Shown: piece after piece, positions 1 through 9,204 of the stretch
Layout: each line of letters begins with the position of its first letter
How positions within the stretch are numbered: position 1 is the first letter of the stretch
Notes under the pieces: generated by a model
What the model saw: the letters and a program-made list of their open reading frames with translations, nothing else
The model's database searches: none
Told to the model about the DNA's origin: nothing
Made by a program: the position numbers and the translations under genes
NCBI GenBank assembly: GCA_017936885.1
Contig: JAGBEO010000001.1
Location: 220,358 to 284,357 of the forward strand
Source: Lachnospiraceae bacterium
Lineage (GTDB): Bacteria; Bacillota; Clostridia; Lachnospirales; Lachnospiraceae
DNA length: 64,000 nt
Direction of reading: 5' to 3'

Positions 1-280
1 AACCGAATTTTCCGATGAAATCATGTGTGATACTCTTATTTTCATCAAGTGCAACAGAAACTAAATTCTTGATTGCATCTTCTTTACCTTTACGAATTGC
101 ATCAGGGATTTCAGTTGCTTTACCTAAGCCTGCGCCTACATGACCATTGCCATCACCGACTACTACAAGAGCAGTAAAGCGCATGTTACGACCACCTTTA
201 ACAACCTTAGTAACACGTTTGATTGTTACAACTTTTTCAGTCAACTCTAACTGACTTACATCAATGATTGTACGTCTCAT
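1..280 (-). CDS. rpsE: 30S ribosomal protein S5 (partial, 3' end outside window)
   Basis: The minus-strand frame opens at an ATG at 280 with [18 protein letters not shown] and continues through [19 protein letters not shown] and [13 protein letters not shown], which are S5 signatures. S5 is a small-subunit protein needed for translational accuracy and assembly. The gene follows rplR by about 20 bp in the usual spc order (L6, L18, S5). The window edge cuts off the C-terminal part. About 93 codons are visible and nothing looks damaged. An upstream start inside the rplR gap is not excluded, because S5 often has a longer N-terminus, but the stop codon of rplR limits it. Confidence 0.93.
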   Translation of the reverse strand, partial: MRRTIIDVSQLELTEKVVTIKRVTKVVKGGRNMRFTALVVVGDGNGHVGAGLGKATEIPDAIRKGKEDAIKNLVSVALDENKSITHDFIGKFG

Positions 281-299
281 GTGATTTTCTTCTCCCTTC

Positions 300-668
300 C
301 TAGAATTCTAAGCCAGCTTCTCTGGCTGCATCAGCTAATGCTGCGATCTTACCCTGGTAAATAAAGCCGCCTCTGTCAAAGACAACAGTCTTAATACCTT
401 TTTCGATTGCTCTCTTAGCGATTACTGTTCCTAAATATGCTGCTGCATCAACGTTATTGGTCTTTTCAATCTCAGACTTAACACTCTTCTCAAGAGTAGA
501 TGCTGAAACTAAAGTATTTCCAACTGTATCGTCAATAATTTGAGCATACATATGATTATTGCTTCTGAACACAGCTAAACGTGGTCTCTCAGCAGTGCCG
601 CTGAAACGGTTACGCATTCTGTTGTGTTTTTTTACACGAACTTTTTGTCTAGATTCTTTACTAACCAT
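300..668 (-). CDS. rplR: 50S ribosomal protein L18
   Basis: This is a 122-residue L18, which binds 5S rRNA together with L5 and attaches it to the central protuberance. It begins [17 protein letters not shown] and carries the family motif [19 protein letters not shown]; the C-terminus AAREAGLEF is complete. Two ATGs lie two codons apart (674 and 668). The AAGGAGAG ribosome binding site is too close to the first and correctly spaced for the second, so 668 is chosen, which also gives the usual family length. It sits between rplF and rpsE in the spc operon. Confidence 0.97.
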   Translation of the reverse strand: MVSKESRQKVRVKKHNRMRNRFSGTAERPRLAVFRSNNHMYAQIIDDTVGNTLVSASTLEKSVKSEIEKTNNVDAAAYLGTVIAKRAIEKGIKTVVFDRGGFIYQGKIAALADAAREAGLEF

Positions 669-688
669 TTTCATACTCTCCTTATCTA

Positions 689-1231
689 TTATTTCTTACC
701 AGTCTTACCAACTTTACGTCTAATTGTCTCATCAGCATACTTAATACCTTTACCCTTATAAGGCTCCGGTCTTCTCTTGTCTCTGATCTCAGCCGCAAAT
801 TGACCAACTTTTTCTTTATCAATACCTTTAACGATGATGATATTCTGTCCGTCCATAACAGTCTCGATACCCTCAGGATCTGTCATCTCTACCGGATGGG
901 AATAACCTAAGTTCAGAGTTAAAGTCTTACCGGACTTAGATGCTCTGTAACCTACACCGTTTACTTCCAATTTCTTTTCAAAGCCTTCTGTTACACCGAC
1001 TACCATGTTGTGGATCAGTGTTCTAGTAAGACCGTGGAAGGATTTCATTTTCTTTAAGTCGTTAGGTCTTGTTACTACAACCTGATCGCCTTCTACTTTG
1101 ATATCCATCTCTGCAGGAAGCACTCTCTCAAGTGTTCCCTTAGGACCTTTTACAGTCACTTTATTATTTTCTGCAACTTCTACAGTTACGCCTGCAGGAA
1201 TTGCGATTGGCATTCTTCCTATACGTGACAT
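689..1231 (-). CDS. rplF: 50S ribosomal protein L6
   Basis: A 180-residue L6 of normal length, located near the factor-binding site of the large subunit. It opens [17 protein letters not shown], contains the hallmark KGPKGTLER and ends in [16 protein letters not shown] followed by a lysine-rich tail. AGGAGGT lies 7 bp before the ATG. The 167 bp gap on its 5' side, towards rpsH, is large for this operon and holds one of the three structured repeats described separately. Confidence 0.98.
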   Translation of the reverse strand: MSRIGRMPIAIPAGVTVEVAENNKVTVKGPKGTLERVLPAEMDIKVEGDQVVVTRPNDLKKMKSFHGLTRTLIHNMVVGVTEGFEKKLEVNGVGYRASKSGKTLTLNLGYSHPVEMTDPEGIETVMDGQNIIIVKGIDKEKVGQFAAEIRDKRRPEPYKGKGIKYADETIRRKVGKTGKK

Positions 1232-1310
1232 GCCCGTACCTCCTATATTATTTGTAAAATCAATAGTTTCTGAATTGATTGCAGTGATATCTCAACCGAC
1301 ATCACCCGCG

Positions 1311-1396
1311 GGAAGAATGGCTTTAGACATTCTTCCGGACGAAACTTAGCATTTCTTAGTCAGCGTACTTTGCTGACTTAGAAATCCTTTTCGTCC
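1311..1396 (-). repeat. Two-hairpin RNA repeat, copy 1 (rpsH-rplF gap)
   Basis: Read on the minus strand, the element starts 2 bp after the rpsH stop codon. Hairpin I has an outer stem GGACGAAA/TTTCGTCC (1389-1396 with 1337-1344) and an inner stem around AGTCAGC/GCTGACT with loop AAAGTAC. Hairpin II is GGAAGAAT/ATTCTTCC (1329-1336 with 1311-1318). The same architecture recurs at 1894-1977 and 3473-3554, with paired base changes that keep the stems. It lies upstream of rplF. I do not recognise a named RNA family; a processing, stability or regulatory role is inference. Confidence 0.85.
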
Positions 1397-1398
1397 TT

Positions 1399-1800
1399 TT
1401 ACCATACAAAGGCTAACACTTCGCCGCCAACCTGAAGTTCTCTTGCCTTCTTATCTGTTACAACACCCTGGTTTGTAGAAATAATTGCAACACCAAGACC
1501 ACCAAGTACTCTCGGTAAATCTTCTTTGCCGGCATATACACGAAGACCCGGTTTGGAAATTCTCTTGATACCGGAAATGATCTTGTCATTCTTATCCTCG
1601 CCATATTTCAATGTAATATGGATTGTCTTGAAATTACCGTCTTCGATCACATCGAATTTCTTAATATAACCTTCATCTAAAAGGATCTGTGCGATAGCTA
1701 ATTTCATTTTAGATGATGGAACATCAACTGTATCATGTTTTGCAGTATTTGCATTACGGATTCTTGTAAGCATATCTGCGATTGGATCGCTCATTGTCAT
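1399..1800 (-). CDS. rpsH: 30S ribosomal protein S8
   Basis: A 133-residue S8 that binds helix 21 of 16S rRNA. It begins [18 protein letters not shown], carries [13 protein letters not shown] and ends with [15 protein letters not shown] and GGEVLAFVW, the conserved C-terminal S8 block. AAGGAGG stands 8 bp before the first ATG; a second ATG two codons in is possible. In gammaproteobacteria S8 is the autogenous repressor of the spc operon. Here both flanking gaps contain a copy of the structured repeat, so S8 is an obvious candidate ligand, but that is inference. Confidence 0.98.
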   Translation of the reverse strand: MTMSDPIADMLTRIRNANTAKHDTVDVPSSKMKLAIAQILLDEGYIKKFDVIEDGNFKTIHITLKYGEDKNDKIISGIKRISKPGLRVYAGKEDLPRVLGGLGVAIISTNQGVVTDKKARELQVGGEVLAFVW

Positions 1801-1893
1801 TTGAATTGCCTCCTTCTATAATAATAATGTGTTTCCGCACTCTGGAATAATGGCCTCAGGCATTCTTCAAAAATATCCTTGATACCACCAACG

Positions 1894-1977
1894 GGAAGAA
1901 TCGCCTGCGATTCTTCCGGCTGAAACTTAGTATTTCTTAGGCGGCGTACTTTGACGCCTTAGAAATTCTTTTCAGCC
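1894..1977 (-). repeat. Two-hairpin RNA repeat, copy 2 (rpsZ-rpsH gap)
   Basis: On the minus strand the element starts 2 bp after the rpsZ stop. The outer stem is GGCTGAAA/TTTCAGCC (1970-1977 with 1918-1925), and the inner stem includes AGGCG/CGCCT with loop region AAAGTAC. Hairpin II is the long perfect stem GGAAGAATCGC/GCGATTCTTCC (1907-1917 with 1894-1904). Compared with copy 1, both strands of the outer and inner stems change together. A weaker GAAGAATGCC-type hairpin remnant lies further downstream at about 1842-1868, before the rpsH ribosome binding site. Confidence 0.85.
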
Positions 1978-1979
1978 TT

Positions 1980-2165
1980 TTACCAACTAGCTTTCTTAAC
2001 GCCAGGGATCTGACCTTTATATGCTAACTCACGGAAGCAAATTCTGCAAATTCCGTATTTTCTTAAATAAGCATGTGGACGACCACAAATTTTGCAACGA
2101 TTATACTCTCTTGTAGAGAATTTAGGTTTGCGCTGCTGTTTAATCTTCATTGCTGTCTTAGCCAT
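1980..2165 (-). CDS. rpsZ: 30S ribosomal protein S14, zinc-binding type Z
   Basis: A 61-residue S14 of the short zinc-containing (C+) type. Two CxxC pairs are visible, in [15 protein letters not shown] and [11 protein letters not shown], as expected for one structural zinc. It is a late-assembling head protein of the 30S subunit. AAGGAGG precedes the ATG by 8 bp. Zinc-free paralogues in other Firmicutes replace this form under zinc limitation; none is visible here. It lies between rplE and rpsH in standard order. Confidence 0.97.
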   Translation of the reverse strand: MAKTAMKIKQQRKPKFSTREYNRCKICGRPHAYLRKYGICRICFRELAYKGQIPGVKKASW

Positions 2166-2179
2166 GAATTTACCTCCTT

Positions 2180-2719
2180 CTATTTAGCGAATGGCATGTT
2201 AAATAATCTTAACAACTCACGAGCTTCTTCGTCCGTTTTAGCAGTAGTAACGAAGATGATATCCATACCTCTTACTTTATCTACCTTATCGTACTCGATC
2301 TCAGGGAAGATAATCTGCTCTTTAATACCCAGTGCATAGTTACCTCTGCCGTCGAATGCGTTAGGATTAACACCTCTAAAGTCACGTACACGAGGAAGTG
2401 CAAGGTTTACAAGACGATCAAGGAACTCATACATTTTTTCGCCACGAAGAGTTGTCTTACAGCCGATTGCCTGACCTTCTCTTAACTTGAAGTTTGCGAT
2501 AGAATTCTTTGCCTTTGTAAGCACTGCCTTCTGGCCTGTGATTGTTTCCATATCACTTACAGCTGTTTCCAAAACCTTTGCATTTTCTTTTGCTTCACCA
2601 ACGCCCATGTTGATTACGATTTTGTCAAGCTTCGGAACTTCCATAATATTTTTATATCCAAACTTTTTGATCATAGCGTCTACGATCTCGTCCTTATACA
2701 TATCTTTCAGTCTACTCAA
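2180..2719 (-). CDS. rplE: 50S ribosomal protein L5
   Basis: A 179-residue L5, the 5S rRNA-binding protein of the central protuberance. It begins [13 protein letters not shown] and carries [35 protein letters not shown] and the [19 protein letters not shown] block. The initiation codon is TTG at 2717-2719, with AAGGAGG 8 bp upstream; the next in-frame ATG (MYKDEI) has no ribosome binding site and would remove conserved residues. The gene lies 25 bp after rplX. Confidence 0.97.
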   Translation of the reverse strand: MSRLKDMYKDEIVDAMIKKFGYKNIMEVPKLDKIVINMGVGEAKENAKVLETAVSDMETITGQKAVLTKAKNSIANFKLREGQAIGCKTTLRGEKMYEFLDRLVNLALPRVRDFRGVNPNAFDGRGNYALGIKEQIIFPEIEYDKVDKVRGMDIIFVTTAKTDEEARELLRLFNMPFAK

Positions 2720-2744
2720 CGTTTTAGACCTCCTTTCTTACGAA

Positions 2745-3056
2745 TTAATCGATGATGTCACCTGTGGATTTTGCAAAACGAACCTTCTTGTCATTCTCGA
2801 ACTTGAAGCCGATTCTGGTAGGTTTGCCCTTGTGAACATACATAACGTTGGAAGCGTCGATTGCTGCTTCCTTCTGAACAATACCACCGTTCTGGTTAGC
2901 TGCTGAAGGCTTCTCATGCTTTGTAATCATGTTGATCCCTTCTACTACAACTTTATTGTTCTTTCTATCTACGGAAATAACTTTGCCTTCTTTGTCTTTA
3001 TCTTTACCGGCGATAACCTTTACAGTATCACCTTTCTTAATCTTAAATGTTGACAT
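2745..3056 (-). CDS. rplX: 50S ribosomal protein L24
   Basis: A 103-residue L24, an assembly initiator of the 50S subunit near the tunnel exit. The N-terminal KOW motif reads [20 protein letters not shown], followed by [16 protein letters not shown] and a C-terminal [25 protein letters not shown] is 7 bp before the ATG. It is 11 bp after rplN, consistent with translational coupling. Confidence 0.97.
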   Translation of the reverse strand: MSTFKIKKGDTVKVIAGKDKDKEGKVISVDRKNNKVVVEGINMITKHEKPSAANQNGGIVQKEAAIDASNVMYVHKGKPTRIGFKFENDKKVRFAKSTGDIID

Positions 3057-3067
3057 CCCGGCACCTC

Positions 3068-3436
3068 CTATAATACTTCCGGAGCCAGTGAAACAATTTT
3101 CATAAACTGTTTATCACGAAGCTCTCTTGCTACTGGTCCAAAAATACGGGTTCCTCTCGGAGTCTTGTCATCTTTGATGATAACAGCAGCATTTTCGTCA
3201 AATTTGATATAAGAACCGTCTTTACGACGAGCACCTTTAACACTACGAACAACTACGGCTTTCACAACATCGCCTTTTTTTACAACGCCGCCTGGTGTTG
3301 CATCTTTGACCGTAGCAACAATCACATCACCAATACGTGCATATCTTCTTGTAGATCCGCCCATTACCCTGATGCAAAGAAGCTCTTTCGCACCGGTATT
3401 ATCAGCGACCTTAAGTCTGCTTTCCTGTTGAATCAT
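3068..3436 (-). CDS. rplN: 50S ribosomal protein L14
   Basis: A 122-residue L14 of exact family length, part of an inter-subunit bridge. It begins [19 protein letters not shown], with [26 protein letters not shown] and [22 protein letters not shown] precedes the ATG. The gap of about 120 bp on its 5' side towards rpsQ is occupied by the third structured repeat. Confidence 0.98.
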   Translation of the reverse strand: MIQQESRLKVADNTGAKELLCIRVMGGSTRRYARIGDVIVATVKDATPGGVVKKGDVVKAVVVRSVKGARRKDGSYIKFDENAAVIIKDDKTPRGTRIFGPVARELRDKQFMKIVSLAPEVL

Positions 3437-3472
3437 GCTAATTTTTCTCCTTATCTTAATATTATCAAGCTG

Positions 3473-3554
3473 GGAAGAATGCTCGCATTCTTCCGACTGA
3501 AACTTAGATTTTCTTAGATGCCGTTCTTTGGCATCTTAGTAAATCTTTTCAGTC
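3473..3554 (-). repeat. Two-hairpin RNA repeat, copy 3 (rpsQ-rplN gap)
   Basis: This minus-strand copy starts 1 bp after the rpsQ stop codon. Outer stem GACTGAAA/TTTCAGTC (3547-3554 with 3495-3502); inner stem with AGATGCC/GGCATCT and loop AAAGAAC; second hairpin GGAAGAATGC/GCATTCTTCC (3485-3494 with 3473-3482). The stem sequences differ from copies 1 and 2 on both arms, while the unpaired AAACTTAG-type linker (plus-strand reading) and the loop stay conserved. It ends about 35 bp before the rplN start. Confidence 0.85.
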
Positions 3555-3555
3555 T

Positions 3556-3810
3556 CTACTTAGCTCTCTCAACGATTTCAACAAGTCTCCATCTCTTATC
3601 CTTGGATAACGGTCTTGTCTCCATCACCTTAACTGTATCACCGATGTTACATTCGTTGTTCTCATCGTGTGCTTTCAATTTATAGGTTCTCTTTACAATC
3701 TTGTTGTAAAGCGGATGTTTTACATGGTCTTCAATTGCAACAACAATTGTTTTGTCCATCTTATTACTGGTAACTTTACCAGTACGGGTTTTTCTCAGAT
3801 TTCTTTCCAC
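3556..3810 (-). CDS. rpsQ: 30S ribosomal protein S17
   Basis: An 84-residue S17, a primary 16S rRNA binder. It begins [20 protein letters not shown] and carries [19 protein letters not shown] and the conserved end [18 protein letters not shown]. The start codon is GTG at 3808-3810, with AAGGAGAG 6-7 bp upstream; there is no better ATG. It lies 33 bp after rpmC. Confidence 0.97.
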   Translation of the reverse strand: MERNLRKTRTGKVTSNKMDKTIVVAIEDHVKHPLYNKIVKRTYKLKAHDENNECNIGDTVKVMETRPLSKDKRWRLVEIVERAK

Positions 3811-3843
3811 GACTGCCTCTCCTTTCTCAGTTCAATACATTCA

Positions 3844-4053
3844 TTAGTTAGCTGCTTTTGCTTTTTCAGTGATAACGGTCTGAATTCTTGCGATATTTCT
3901 TCTAACTTCTTTGATTCTTGCTGTATTGTCTAACTGATTTGTTGCGTTCTGGAATCTTAAATTGAAAAGTTCTTTCTTAGCGTCTGTCAATTCCTGTGCT
4001 AATTCTGCATCTGATTTTTTCTTTAAATCTTCTACATACTTATTAGTTTTCAT
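3844..4053 (-). CDS. rpmC: 50S ribosomal protein L29
   Basis: A 69-residue L29 at the polypeptide exit tunnel, where it helps dock SRP and trigger factor. The helical hairpin signature is visible as [20 protein letters not shown] and [14 protein letters not shown]. Its start overlaps the end of rplP by 11 bp, so translation is probably coupled. Length and order (L16, L29, S17) are standard. Confidence 0.96.
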   Translation of the reverse strand: MKTNKYVEDLKKKSDAELAQELTDAKKELFNLRFQNATNQLDNTARIKEVRRNIARIQTVITEKAKAAN

Positions 4054-4480
4054 TTACTGCACCGCCTTCCAAGTCTGCTTTAGAAACGATTTTACATTTA
4101 CATGGAAGCTTATGTGTTGCAAGACGTAACGCTTCTTTAGCCACTTCCTCGGCTACGCCTGAGATCTCGAACATTACGCGTCCTGGCTTAACAACTGCTA
4201 CCCAACAATCAACTGCGCCCTTACCGGAACCCATACGTGTTCCTAAAGGTTTAATTGTTACCGGTTTATCGGGGAAAATCTTAATCCAGACTTTACCACC
4301 ACGCTTAATATGACGAGTCATAGCTACACGGGCTGCCTCAATCTGGTTAGATTTGATCCAACATGGCTCTAATGCTACAATACCATATTCACCGTATGTG
4401 ATCGTATTGCCACGGCTTGCTTTACCAGCCATAGAACCACGGAACTGTTTACGACGTTTTACTCTTTTTGGCATTAACAT
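4043..4480 (-). CDS. rplP: 50S ribosomal protein L16
   Basis: A 145-residue L16, which organises the A-site tRNA region of the 50S subunit. It begins [17 protein letters not shown], contains RQIEAAR-like [20 protein letters not shown] and [17 protein letters not shown], and ends with the [16 protein letters not shown] region. The ATG overlaps the rpsC stop as TAATG. The MLM start resembles the MLLPKR start of Bacillus L16, so the first ATG is kept. Confidence 0.97.
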   Translation of the reverse strand: MLMPKRVKRRKQFRGSMAGKASRGNTITYGEYGIVALEPCWIKSNQIEAARVAMTRHIKRGGKVWIKIFPDKPVTIKPLGTRMGSGKGAVDCWVAVVKPGRVMFEISGVAEEVAKEALRLATHKLPCKCKIVSKADLEGGAVNEN

Positions 4481-5136
4481 TATTTATCGCTCCCTTCCTT
4501 GTTAGATTTAGTAGGAAGTACCTCGCCTTTGTAAATCCATACTTTGACACCAACTTTACCATAAGTTGTATCTGCTTCTGCGAAACCATAATCGATATCT
4601 GCTCTTAATGTCTGAAGCGGAATAGTACCATCGCTGTAGAACTCTGTACGAGCCATATCTGCACCGCCGAGACGTCCTGATACGGATGTCTTGATACCCT
4701 GTGCGCCAGCCTTCATGGTTCTGCCCATGCAGGACTTCATAGCACGTCTGAAGGATACACGGTTCTCTAACTGCTGTGCAATATTCTCTGCAACAAGCTG
4801 TGCATCTCTGTCAGGTCTCTTGATTTCTTTAATGTCTACGAGAACCTTCTTGTTTGTTAACTTGGAAAGTTCTTTCTTAGTAACTTCGATTTCTGCGCCG
4901 CCCTTACCGATTACAACACCCGGTTTAGCAGTATAGATGATTACCTTTACTCTGTCAGATGCTCTTTCGATCTCGATCTTAGCGATACCGGCACTATATA
5001 ATTTCTTCTTTAAGAATTTTCTGATGTTGTAATCTTCTACTAAGAAATCAGAAAACTCTGCATCAGCATACCATTTGGAATCCCAATCTTTAATAACACC
5101 GACTCTTAAGCCGTGTGGATTAACTTTCTGTCCCAT
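4480..5136 (-). CDS. rpsC: 30S ribosomal protein S3
   Basis: A 218-residue S3, part of the mRNA entry channel. It begins [20 protein letters not shown] and has the KH-domain GxxG as [14 protein letters not shown] and the C-terminal domain signature [29 protein letters not shown] precedes the ATG. Its stop codon overlaps the rplP start. Confidence 0.98.
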   Translation of the reverse strand: MGQKVNPHGLRVGVIKDWDSKWYADAEFSDFLVEDYNIRKFLKKKLYSAGIAKIEIERASDRVKVIIYTAKPGVVIGKGGAEIEVTKKELSKLTNKKVLVDIKEIKRPDRDAQLVAENIAQQLENRVSFRRAMKSCMGRTMKAGAQGIKTSVSGRLGGADMARTEFYSDGTIPLQTLRADIDYGFAEADTTYGKVGVKVWIYKGEVLPTKSNKEGSDK

Positions 5137-5159
5137 GTTGTTCTCCTTCCTATATGATC

Positions 5160-5546
5160 CTATCTCTCATCAAGAACGATGGTGATGTGGCTCATTCTCT
5201 TTTCGATTCTATAAGCTCTACCCTGTGCTCTTGGTCTTACTCTCTTCATGGTCGGTCCTTTGTTTGCATAACACTCAGCAACATAAAGGTTCTCCACATT
5301 CATGCCGTTGTTGTTCTCTGCATTTGCGATAGCAGATTCCAATAACTTCTTAATAATGCTTGATGCATATCTCGGATTGTATTCCAGAATAGCAAGTGCT
5401 GTCTCTACATCCTTTCCTCTGATGGCATCTAATACGAAACAAGCTTTCTGTACAGACACTCTAGCGTAAGATAACTTAGCTGAAGGTCTTGTATCTTTGT
5501 TCGCATTTCTTTCTCTCTTTATCTGGGATCTATGTCCTTTAGCCAT
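5160..5546 (-). CDS. rplV: 50S ribosomal protein L22
   Basis: A 128-residue L22 lining the exit tunnel. Signature segments are [36 protein letters not shown] and the tunnel beta-hairpin [17 protein letters not shown]. The basic N-terminal extension ([17 protein letters not shown]) is slightly longer than in some relatives but typical of Lachnospiraceae. AAGGAGG lies upstream of the ATG. Confidence 0.97.
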   Translation of the reverse strand: MAKGHRSQIKRERNANKDTRPSAKLSYARVSVQKACFVLDAIRGKDVETALAILEYNPRYASSIIKKLLESAIANAENNNGMNVENLYVAECYANKGPTMKRVRPRAQGRAYRIEKRMSHITIVLDER

Positions 5547-5567
5547 AGATTAAAACCTCCTTTCAAA

Positions 5568-5849
5568 TTAGCGAACCTTGGACTTTCTCTCGTCCTTATC
5601 ATGTCCTCTATAAGTTCTGGTTGCTACGAACTCTCCGAGTTTGTGTCCAACCATATCCTCTGTAACATATACCGGTACGTGCTTTCTTCCGTCATGAACA
5701 GCAATTGTGTGTCCAACGAAGGAAGGGAAAATTGTAGAACGACGAGACCAAGTCTTAATAACCTGTTTCTGTCCTGCTGCATTCATAGCATCTACTTTTT
5801 TCAGTAAGCTCGCATCTGCAAATGGTCCTTTTTTCAGTGATCTAGCCAT
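5568..5849 (-). CDS. rpsS: 30S ribosomal protein S19
   Basis: A 93-residue S19 that forms a complex with S13 in the 30S head. It begins [19 protein letters not shown] and carries [20 protein letters not shown] and [25 protein letters not shown] precedes the ATG. Normal length and position between rplB and rplV. Confidence 0.98.
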   Translation of the reverse strand: MARSLKKGPFADASLLKKVDAMNAAGQKQVIKTWSRRSTIFPSFVGHTIAVHDGRKHVPVYVTEDMVGHKLGEFVATRTYRGHDKDERKSKVR

Positions 5850-5861
5850 GATCTTTCCTCC

Positions 5862-6704
5862 TTATTTGATTGCTCTACCGTCTCTTCTTCTTACGATCAG
5901 CTTGTTAGAAGCTTTCTTCTTCTTACGTGTCTTCAAGCCGAGTGCAGGTTTGCCCCAAGGTGTACATGGACCCGGACGTCCGATTGGTGCTCTACCTTCA
6001 CCACCACCGTGCGGATGGTCGTTAGGGTTCATAACGGAACCGCGAACTGTAGGGCGAACGCCCATGTGACGCTTACGGCCTGCTTTACCGATCTTAATAA
6101 GGTTGTGATCTACGTTACCAACTGTACCGACTGTTGCTCTGCACACGATCGGAACCATTCTCATTTCACCGGATGGAAGTCTTAATGTGGCATATTTGCC
6201 TTCTTTAGCCATCAACTGTGCGCTGTTACCCGCGGAACGAACCATCTGTCCGCCCTTGCCAGGATATAACTCAATGTTGTGAACCAGTGTACCTACCGGA
6301 ATACTGGATAACGGCAGGCAGTTTCCTAATTTTACTTCTGCCTCAGGTCCGTTCATGACCTTCATGCCGTCTGTTAATCCTTCAGGAGCCAGAATATAAG
6401 ATTTCTGACCGTCTTCATAACAAATCAGTGCGATATTTGCTGTTCTGTTAGGATCGTACTCGATACCGATTACTGTAGCAGCAATACCGTCTTTCGTTCT
6501 CTTAAAATCTACGTTTCTATATAATCTTCTGCTTCCGCCGCCGTGATGTCTGACTGTGATCTTACCCTGATTGTTACGTCCGGCATTCTTCTTAAGAGAA
6601 GTACAAAGTGCCTTTTCAGGAGTCTTCTTTGTAATCTCGGAGAAATCGGAACCAGTCATGTTACGTCTGGAAGGTGTATATGGGTTATATGTCTTAATTC
6701 CCAT
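5862..6704 (-). CDS. rplB: 50S ribosomal protein L2
   Basis: A 280-residue L2, required for subunit association and peptidyl transferase assembly. It begins [20 protein letters not shown] and shows [18 protein letters not shown] and the C-terminal [20 protein letters not shown] with the conserved histidine. AAGGAGA precedes the ATG. It is 12 bp upstream of rpsS. Confidence 0.98.
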   Translation of the reverse strand: MGIKTYNPYTPSRRNMTGSDFSEITKKTPEKALCTSLKKNAGRNNQGKITVRHHGGGSRRLYRNVDFKRTKDGIAATVIGIEYDPNRTANIALICYEDGQKSYILAPEGLTDGMKVMNGPEAEVKLGNCLPLSSIPVGTLVHNIELYPGKGGQMVRSAGNSAQLMAKEGKYATLRLPSGEMRMVPIVCRATVGTVGNVDHNLIKIGKAGRKRHMGVRPTVRGSVMNPNDHPHGGGEGRAPIGRPGPCTPWGKPALGLKTRKKKKASNKLIVRRRDGRAIK

Positions 6705-6775
6705 GATTGTATCTCCTTTTCTTATAGATTTTTGCGCGGCTCGTTTCTATGCCGCATACCTAACCGATTTTCACC

Positions 6776-7075
6776 CTAAAGGCCTGCGAAAATCTCAATA
6801 TCTTTGCTGTCTGCTGTTAAGGTTACGATAGCTTTCTTGGTCTTAGCTGTCTTGCCGTATACCATGCCACGTCTCTTAGTCTTACCGTCTAAGTTCATTG
6901 TGTTAACATTTGCTACCTTTGTTCCTTCGAACATTTTTTCAACAGCTTCTTTGATCTGTGTCTTATTTGCTTCCGGATGAACTAAGAAAGTATATTTTTT
7001 CTCGCTCATGCCAGCCATACTCTTTTCCGTAATAACCGGTTTGAGGATTACATCATAATACTGAATTGCTGCCAT
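6776..7075 (-). CDS. rplW: 50S ribosomal protein L23
   Basis: A 99-residue L23, the exit-site docking point for trigger factor and SRP. It shows [20 protein letters not shown] and [20 protein letters not shown]. The start overlaps the rplD stop as TAATG. The 71 bp that follow, before rplB, hold no gene. Confidence 0.97.
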   Translation of the reverse strand: MAAIQYYDVILKPVITEKSMAGMSEKKYTFLVHPEANKTQIKEAVEKMFEGTKVANVNTMNLDGKTKRRGMVYGKTAKTKKAIVTLTADSKDIEIFAGL

Positions 7076-7695
7076 TATGCATACACCTCCTCGATCTTTG
7101 CTACGGCACCCTTAGTGAGCACTAATGTGTCACCCTTTAAGATGTCATATACGTTAATGTTATCTGCTACTGCTGTAGAAACCGTAGGAAGATTTCTTGC
7201 GGAGATGATTACGTTGTCATCCTTCTCGCCAAGCACTACGATTGCTTTCTCTACTTTTAAGTTATCCATAACGTTCTTGAAATTCTTGGTTTTGATCTCG
7301 TCGAATTTCAGCTCGTCAACTACGATTAACTTGTTCTCCTGAACCCTGCTTGTTAAAACAGATTTCAGGGCTGCTCTCTTCTCTTTCTTGTTCAGTTTAA
7401 AAGAGTAATCTCTCGGAACCGGAGCGAATACAACACCGCCGCCTTTCCACTGGGGAGCTCTGATGGAACCCTGTCTGGCGTGACCTGTTCCTTTCTGTCT
7501 CCAAGGTTTTCTACCACCACCGGATACTTCGGAACGTGTCTTCGCTTTCTGTGTTCCCTGACGTTTATTAGCAAGTGTCTGAACAACTGCCATGTGTACA
7601 AGGTGCTCATTGATTTCTACACCAAACACCGCATCGTTTAAGTCCATCTTGCCGACTTCTTTACCTTCCATATTATAAACAGATACTTGTGCCAT
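7075..7695 (-). CDS. rplD: 50S ribosomal protein L4
   Basis: A 206-residue L4 with the exit-tunnel loop rich in basic and glycine residues ([20 protein letters not shown] and [20 protein letters not shown]). In several bacteria L4 represses its own S10 operon at the leader; the long foldable leader in front of rpsJ here would be the place to test this. AAGGAGG precedes the ATG. The stop overlaps rplW. Confidence 0.98.
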   Translation of the reverse strand: MAQVSVYNMEGKEVGKMDLNDAVFGVEINEHLVHMAVVQTLANKRQGTQKAKTRSEVSGGGRKPWRQKGTGHARQGSIRAPQWKGGGVVFAPVPRDYSFKLNKKEKRAALKSVLTSRVQENKLIVVDELKFDEIKTKNFKNVMDNLKVEKAIVVLGEKDDNVIISARNLPTVSTAVADNINVYDILKGDTLVLTKGAVAKIEEVYA

Positions 7696-7730
7696 CTGAA
7701 TGGTCCTCCTTTCATCTGTGACTCATGTCA

Positions 7731-8417
7731 CTATTTCGCATCAACCTTAGTTGTCTCTTTGATGGTTACTAAGGCTTTCTTAGGTCCCGGTACAGCACCT
7801 TTTACAAGAAGCAGATTCTTCTCTGCATCTACTCTTACCACTGTAAGATTCTGAACTGTAACCTTTACGCAACCCATGTGTCCCGGCATGCCTTTTCCTT
7901 TAAATACTCTGCTAGGTGAGGAACATGCACCGTTGGAACCCTGATGACGATGGAATTTAGAACCGTGAGCCATAGGTCCTCTATGCTGACCGTGTCTCTT
8001 GATAGCACCCTGGAATCCTTTACCTTTAGAGATTGCAGTTGCATCAACTCTGTCGCCAGCTTCGAAGATATCAGCTTTGATCTCGCTTCCGAGTGTGTAC
8101 TCCTCTGCGTTCTCTAACTTGAATTCTCTGATAAATCTCTTGCAGGAAACGCCAGCCTTATCAAAGTGGCCTTTCTGTGCTTTGTTTACACCGTGTCTGT
8201 GAATTACTTCTTTCTTACCGTTTTTGTCTTTGTTGACAATCTTTTCTTTCTTGTCTACAAATCCAACCTGTACAGCACTATAACCGTCATTCTCAACAGT
8301 CTTAACCTGTGTTACTGCACAAGGGCCAGCCTGAAGAACGGTAACCGGTGTTAATGTACCGTCTTCGTTGAAGATTTGAGTCATTCCGACTTTTGTTGCT
8401 AAAATAGCTTTCTTCAT
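7731..8417 (-). CDS. rplC: 50S ribosomal protein L3
   Basis: A 228-residue L3 with [20 protein letters not shown] at the start and the central loop [20 protein letters not shown] plus [20 protein letters not shown]3 initiates 50S assembly and its loop reaches the peptidyl transferase centre. AGGAGGT precedes the ATG. The gap to rpsJ is 57 bp. Confidence 0.98.
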   Translation of the reverse strand: MKKAILATKVGMTQIFNEDGTLTPVTVLQAGPCAVTQVKTVENDGYSAVQVGFVDKKEKIVNKDKNGKKEVIHRHGVNKAQKGHFDKAGVSCKRFIREFKLENAEEYTLGSEIKADIFEAGDRVDATAISKGKGFQGAIKRHGQHRGPMAHGSKFHRHQGSNGACSSPSRVFKGKGMPGHMGCVKVTVQNLTVVRVDAEKNLLLVKGAVPGPKKALVTIKETTKVDAK

Positions 8418-8474
8418 TTCCTTTACCTCCTGTTATTCTACAGCGGACCCTTTGGGGTCATACTAGTAGGGGTC

Positions 8475-8792
8475 TTATTTGTTTTTCATCTTGATGTCGA
8501 TATAAACACCTGCAGGCATCTCTAATCTCTGTAAAGCATCAACCGTCTTGGGTGTAGGTGTGATGATATCGATGAGTCTCTTATGAGTTCTCTGTTCGAA
8601 CTGTTCTCTGGAATCTTTGTATTTGTGAACCGCTCTAAGAATCGTAACTACTTCCTTTTTGGTAGGAAGCGGTACAGGTCCACTCACCTGAGATCCGTTC
8701 TTCTTTACTGTTTCGATGATTTTTTTTGCAGATGCATCAACCAACTGATGATCATAAGCCTTAAGTGTAATTCTCATTACTTGACTTGCCAT
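8475..8792 (-). CDS. rpsJ: 30S ribosomal protein S10
   Basis: A 105-residue S10, first gene of the operon and also known as the transcription antitermination factor NusE. It begins [20 protein letters not shown] and carries [17 protein letters not shown] and [22 protein letters not shown] precedes the ATG. tuf and fusA, often found upstream in other genomes, are not here: a promoter and a divergent methyltransferase gene follow instead. Confidence 0.98.
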   Translation of the reverse strand: MASQVMRITLKAYDHQLVDASAKKIIETVKKNGSQVSGPVPLPTKKEVVTILRAVHKYKDSREQFEQRTHKRLIDIITPTPKTVDALQRLEMPAGVYIDIKMKNK

Positions 8793-9040
8793 AAAAAAAG
8801 TCGCCTCCTTTTCGCACTTTTAAGTTCTAAGTACGACAAGCGGTGACTGTACACTCTCCCGTGTGTGTCCTAAGTATTCACGTTTCGGATCACTAACCAC
8901 GTTGTTTCTGGCATATGCCAGACATTATTGCTTGTACAGTGACTTGTCGTCAGTTTCCTAACTTGACATTCGCTCCACGGAAAACCTGCCACATTGGGCA
9001 GCAACCTCACGCTTCATCGCTATCATGCCACAGCAATGAT
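8793..9040 (-). promoter_or_regulatory. Structured 5' leader of the S10 operon
   Basis: About 240 nt lie between the predicted transcription start (around 9035) and rpsJ. A long-range stem is visible: 8833-8852 (ACGACAAGCGGTGACTGTAC) pairs with 8934-8950, with a small bulge. It encloses other helices, including the perfect palindromic hairpin TCTGGCATATGCCAGA at 8907-8922. No start codon with a ribosome binding site is seen in it. A role in L4-type feedback is inference; the Escherichia coli S10 leader is not recognisable here. Confidence 0.6.
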
Positions 9041-9041
9041 T

Positions 9042-9070
9042 AGTATATATGATGTTTCACATAAATGCAA
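9042..9070 (-). promoter_or_regulatory. Predicted sigma-A promoter of the S10 operon
   Basis: On the minus strand a -35 hexamer TTGCAT (9065-9070) and a -10 hexamer TATACT (9042-9047) are separated by exactly 17 bp, pointing towards rpsJ. It is the only strong promoter-like pair in this intergenic region in that orientation. Confidence 0.65.
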
Positions 9071-9204
9071 TAGGAGATTTTTAAAAAAGATTGTTTTTTT
9101 TTCAATACAATGCAGGCATTCTTATAAGTTGTTTCCCCGCCGAAAATATGATATACATATAATATACATTATATATAGAAGAAAGACAACTAAGGAGACA
9201 CATT

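Noticed and set aside
1098-1349. Plus-strand open frames opposite ribosomal protein genes
   Set aside because: They mirror the codon structure of highly expressed minus-strand genes, lack ribosome binding sites and match nothing.
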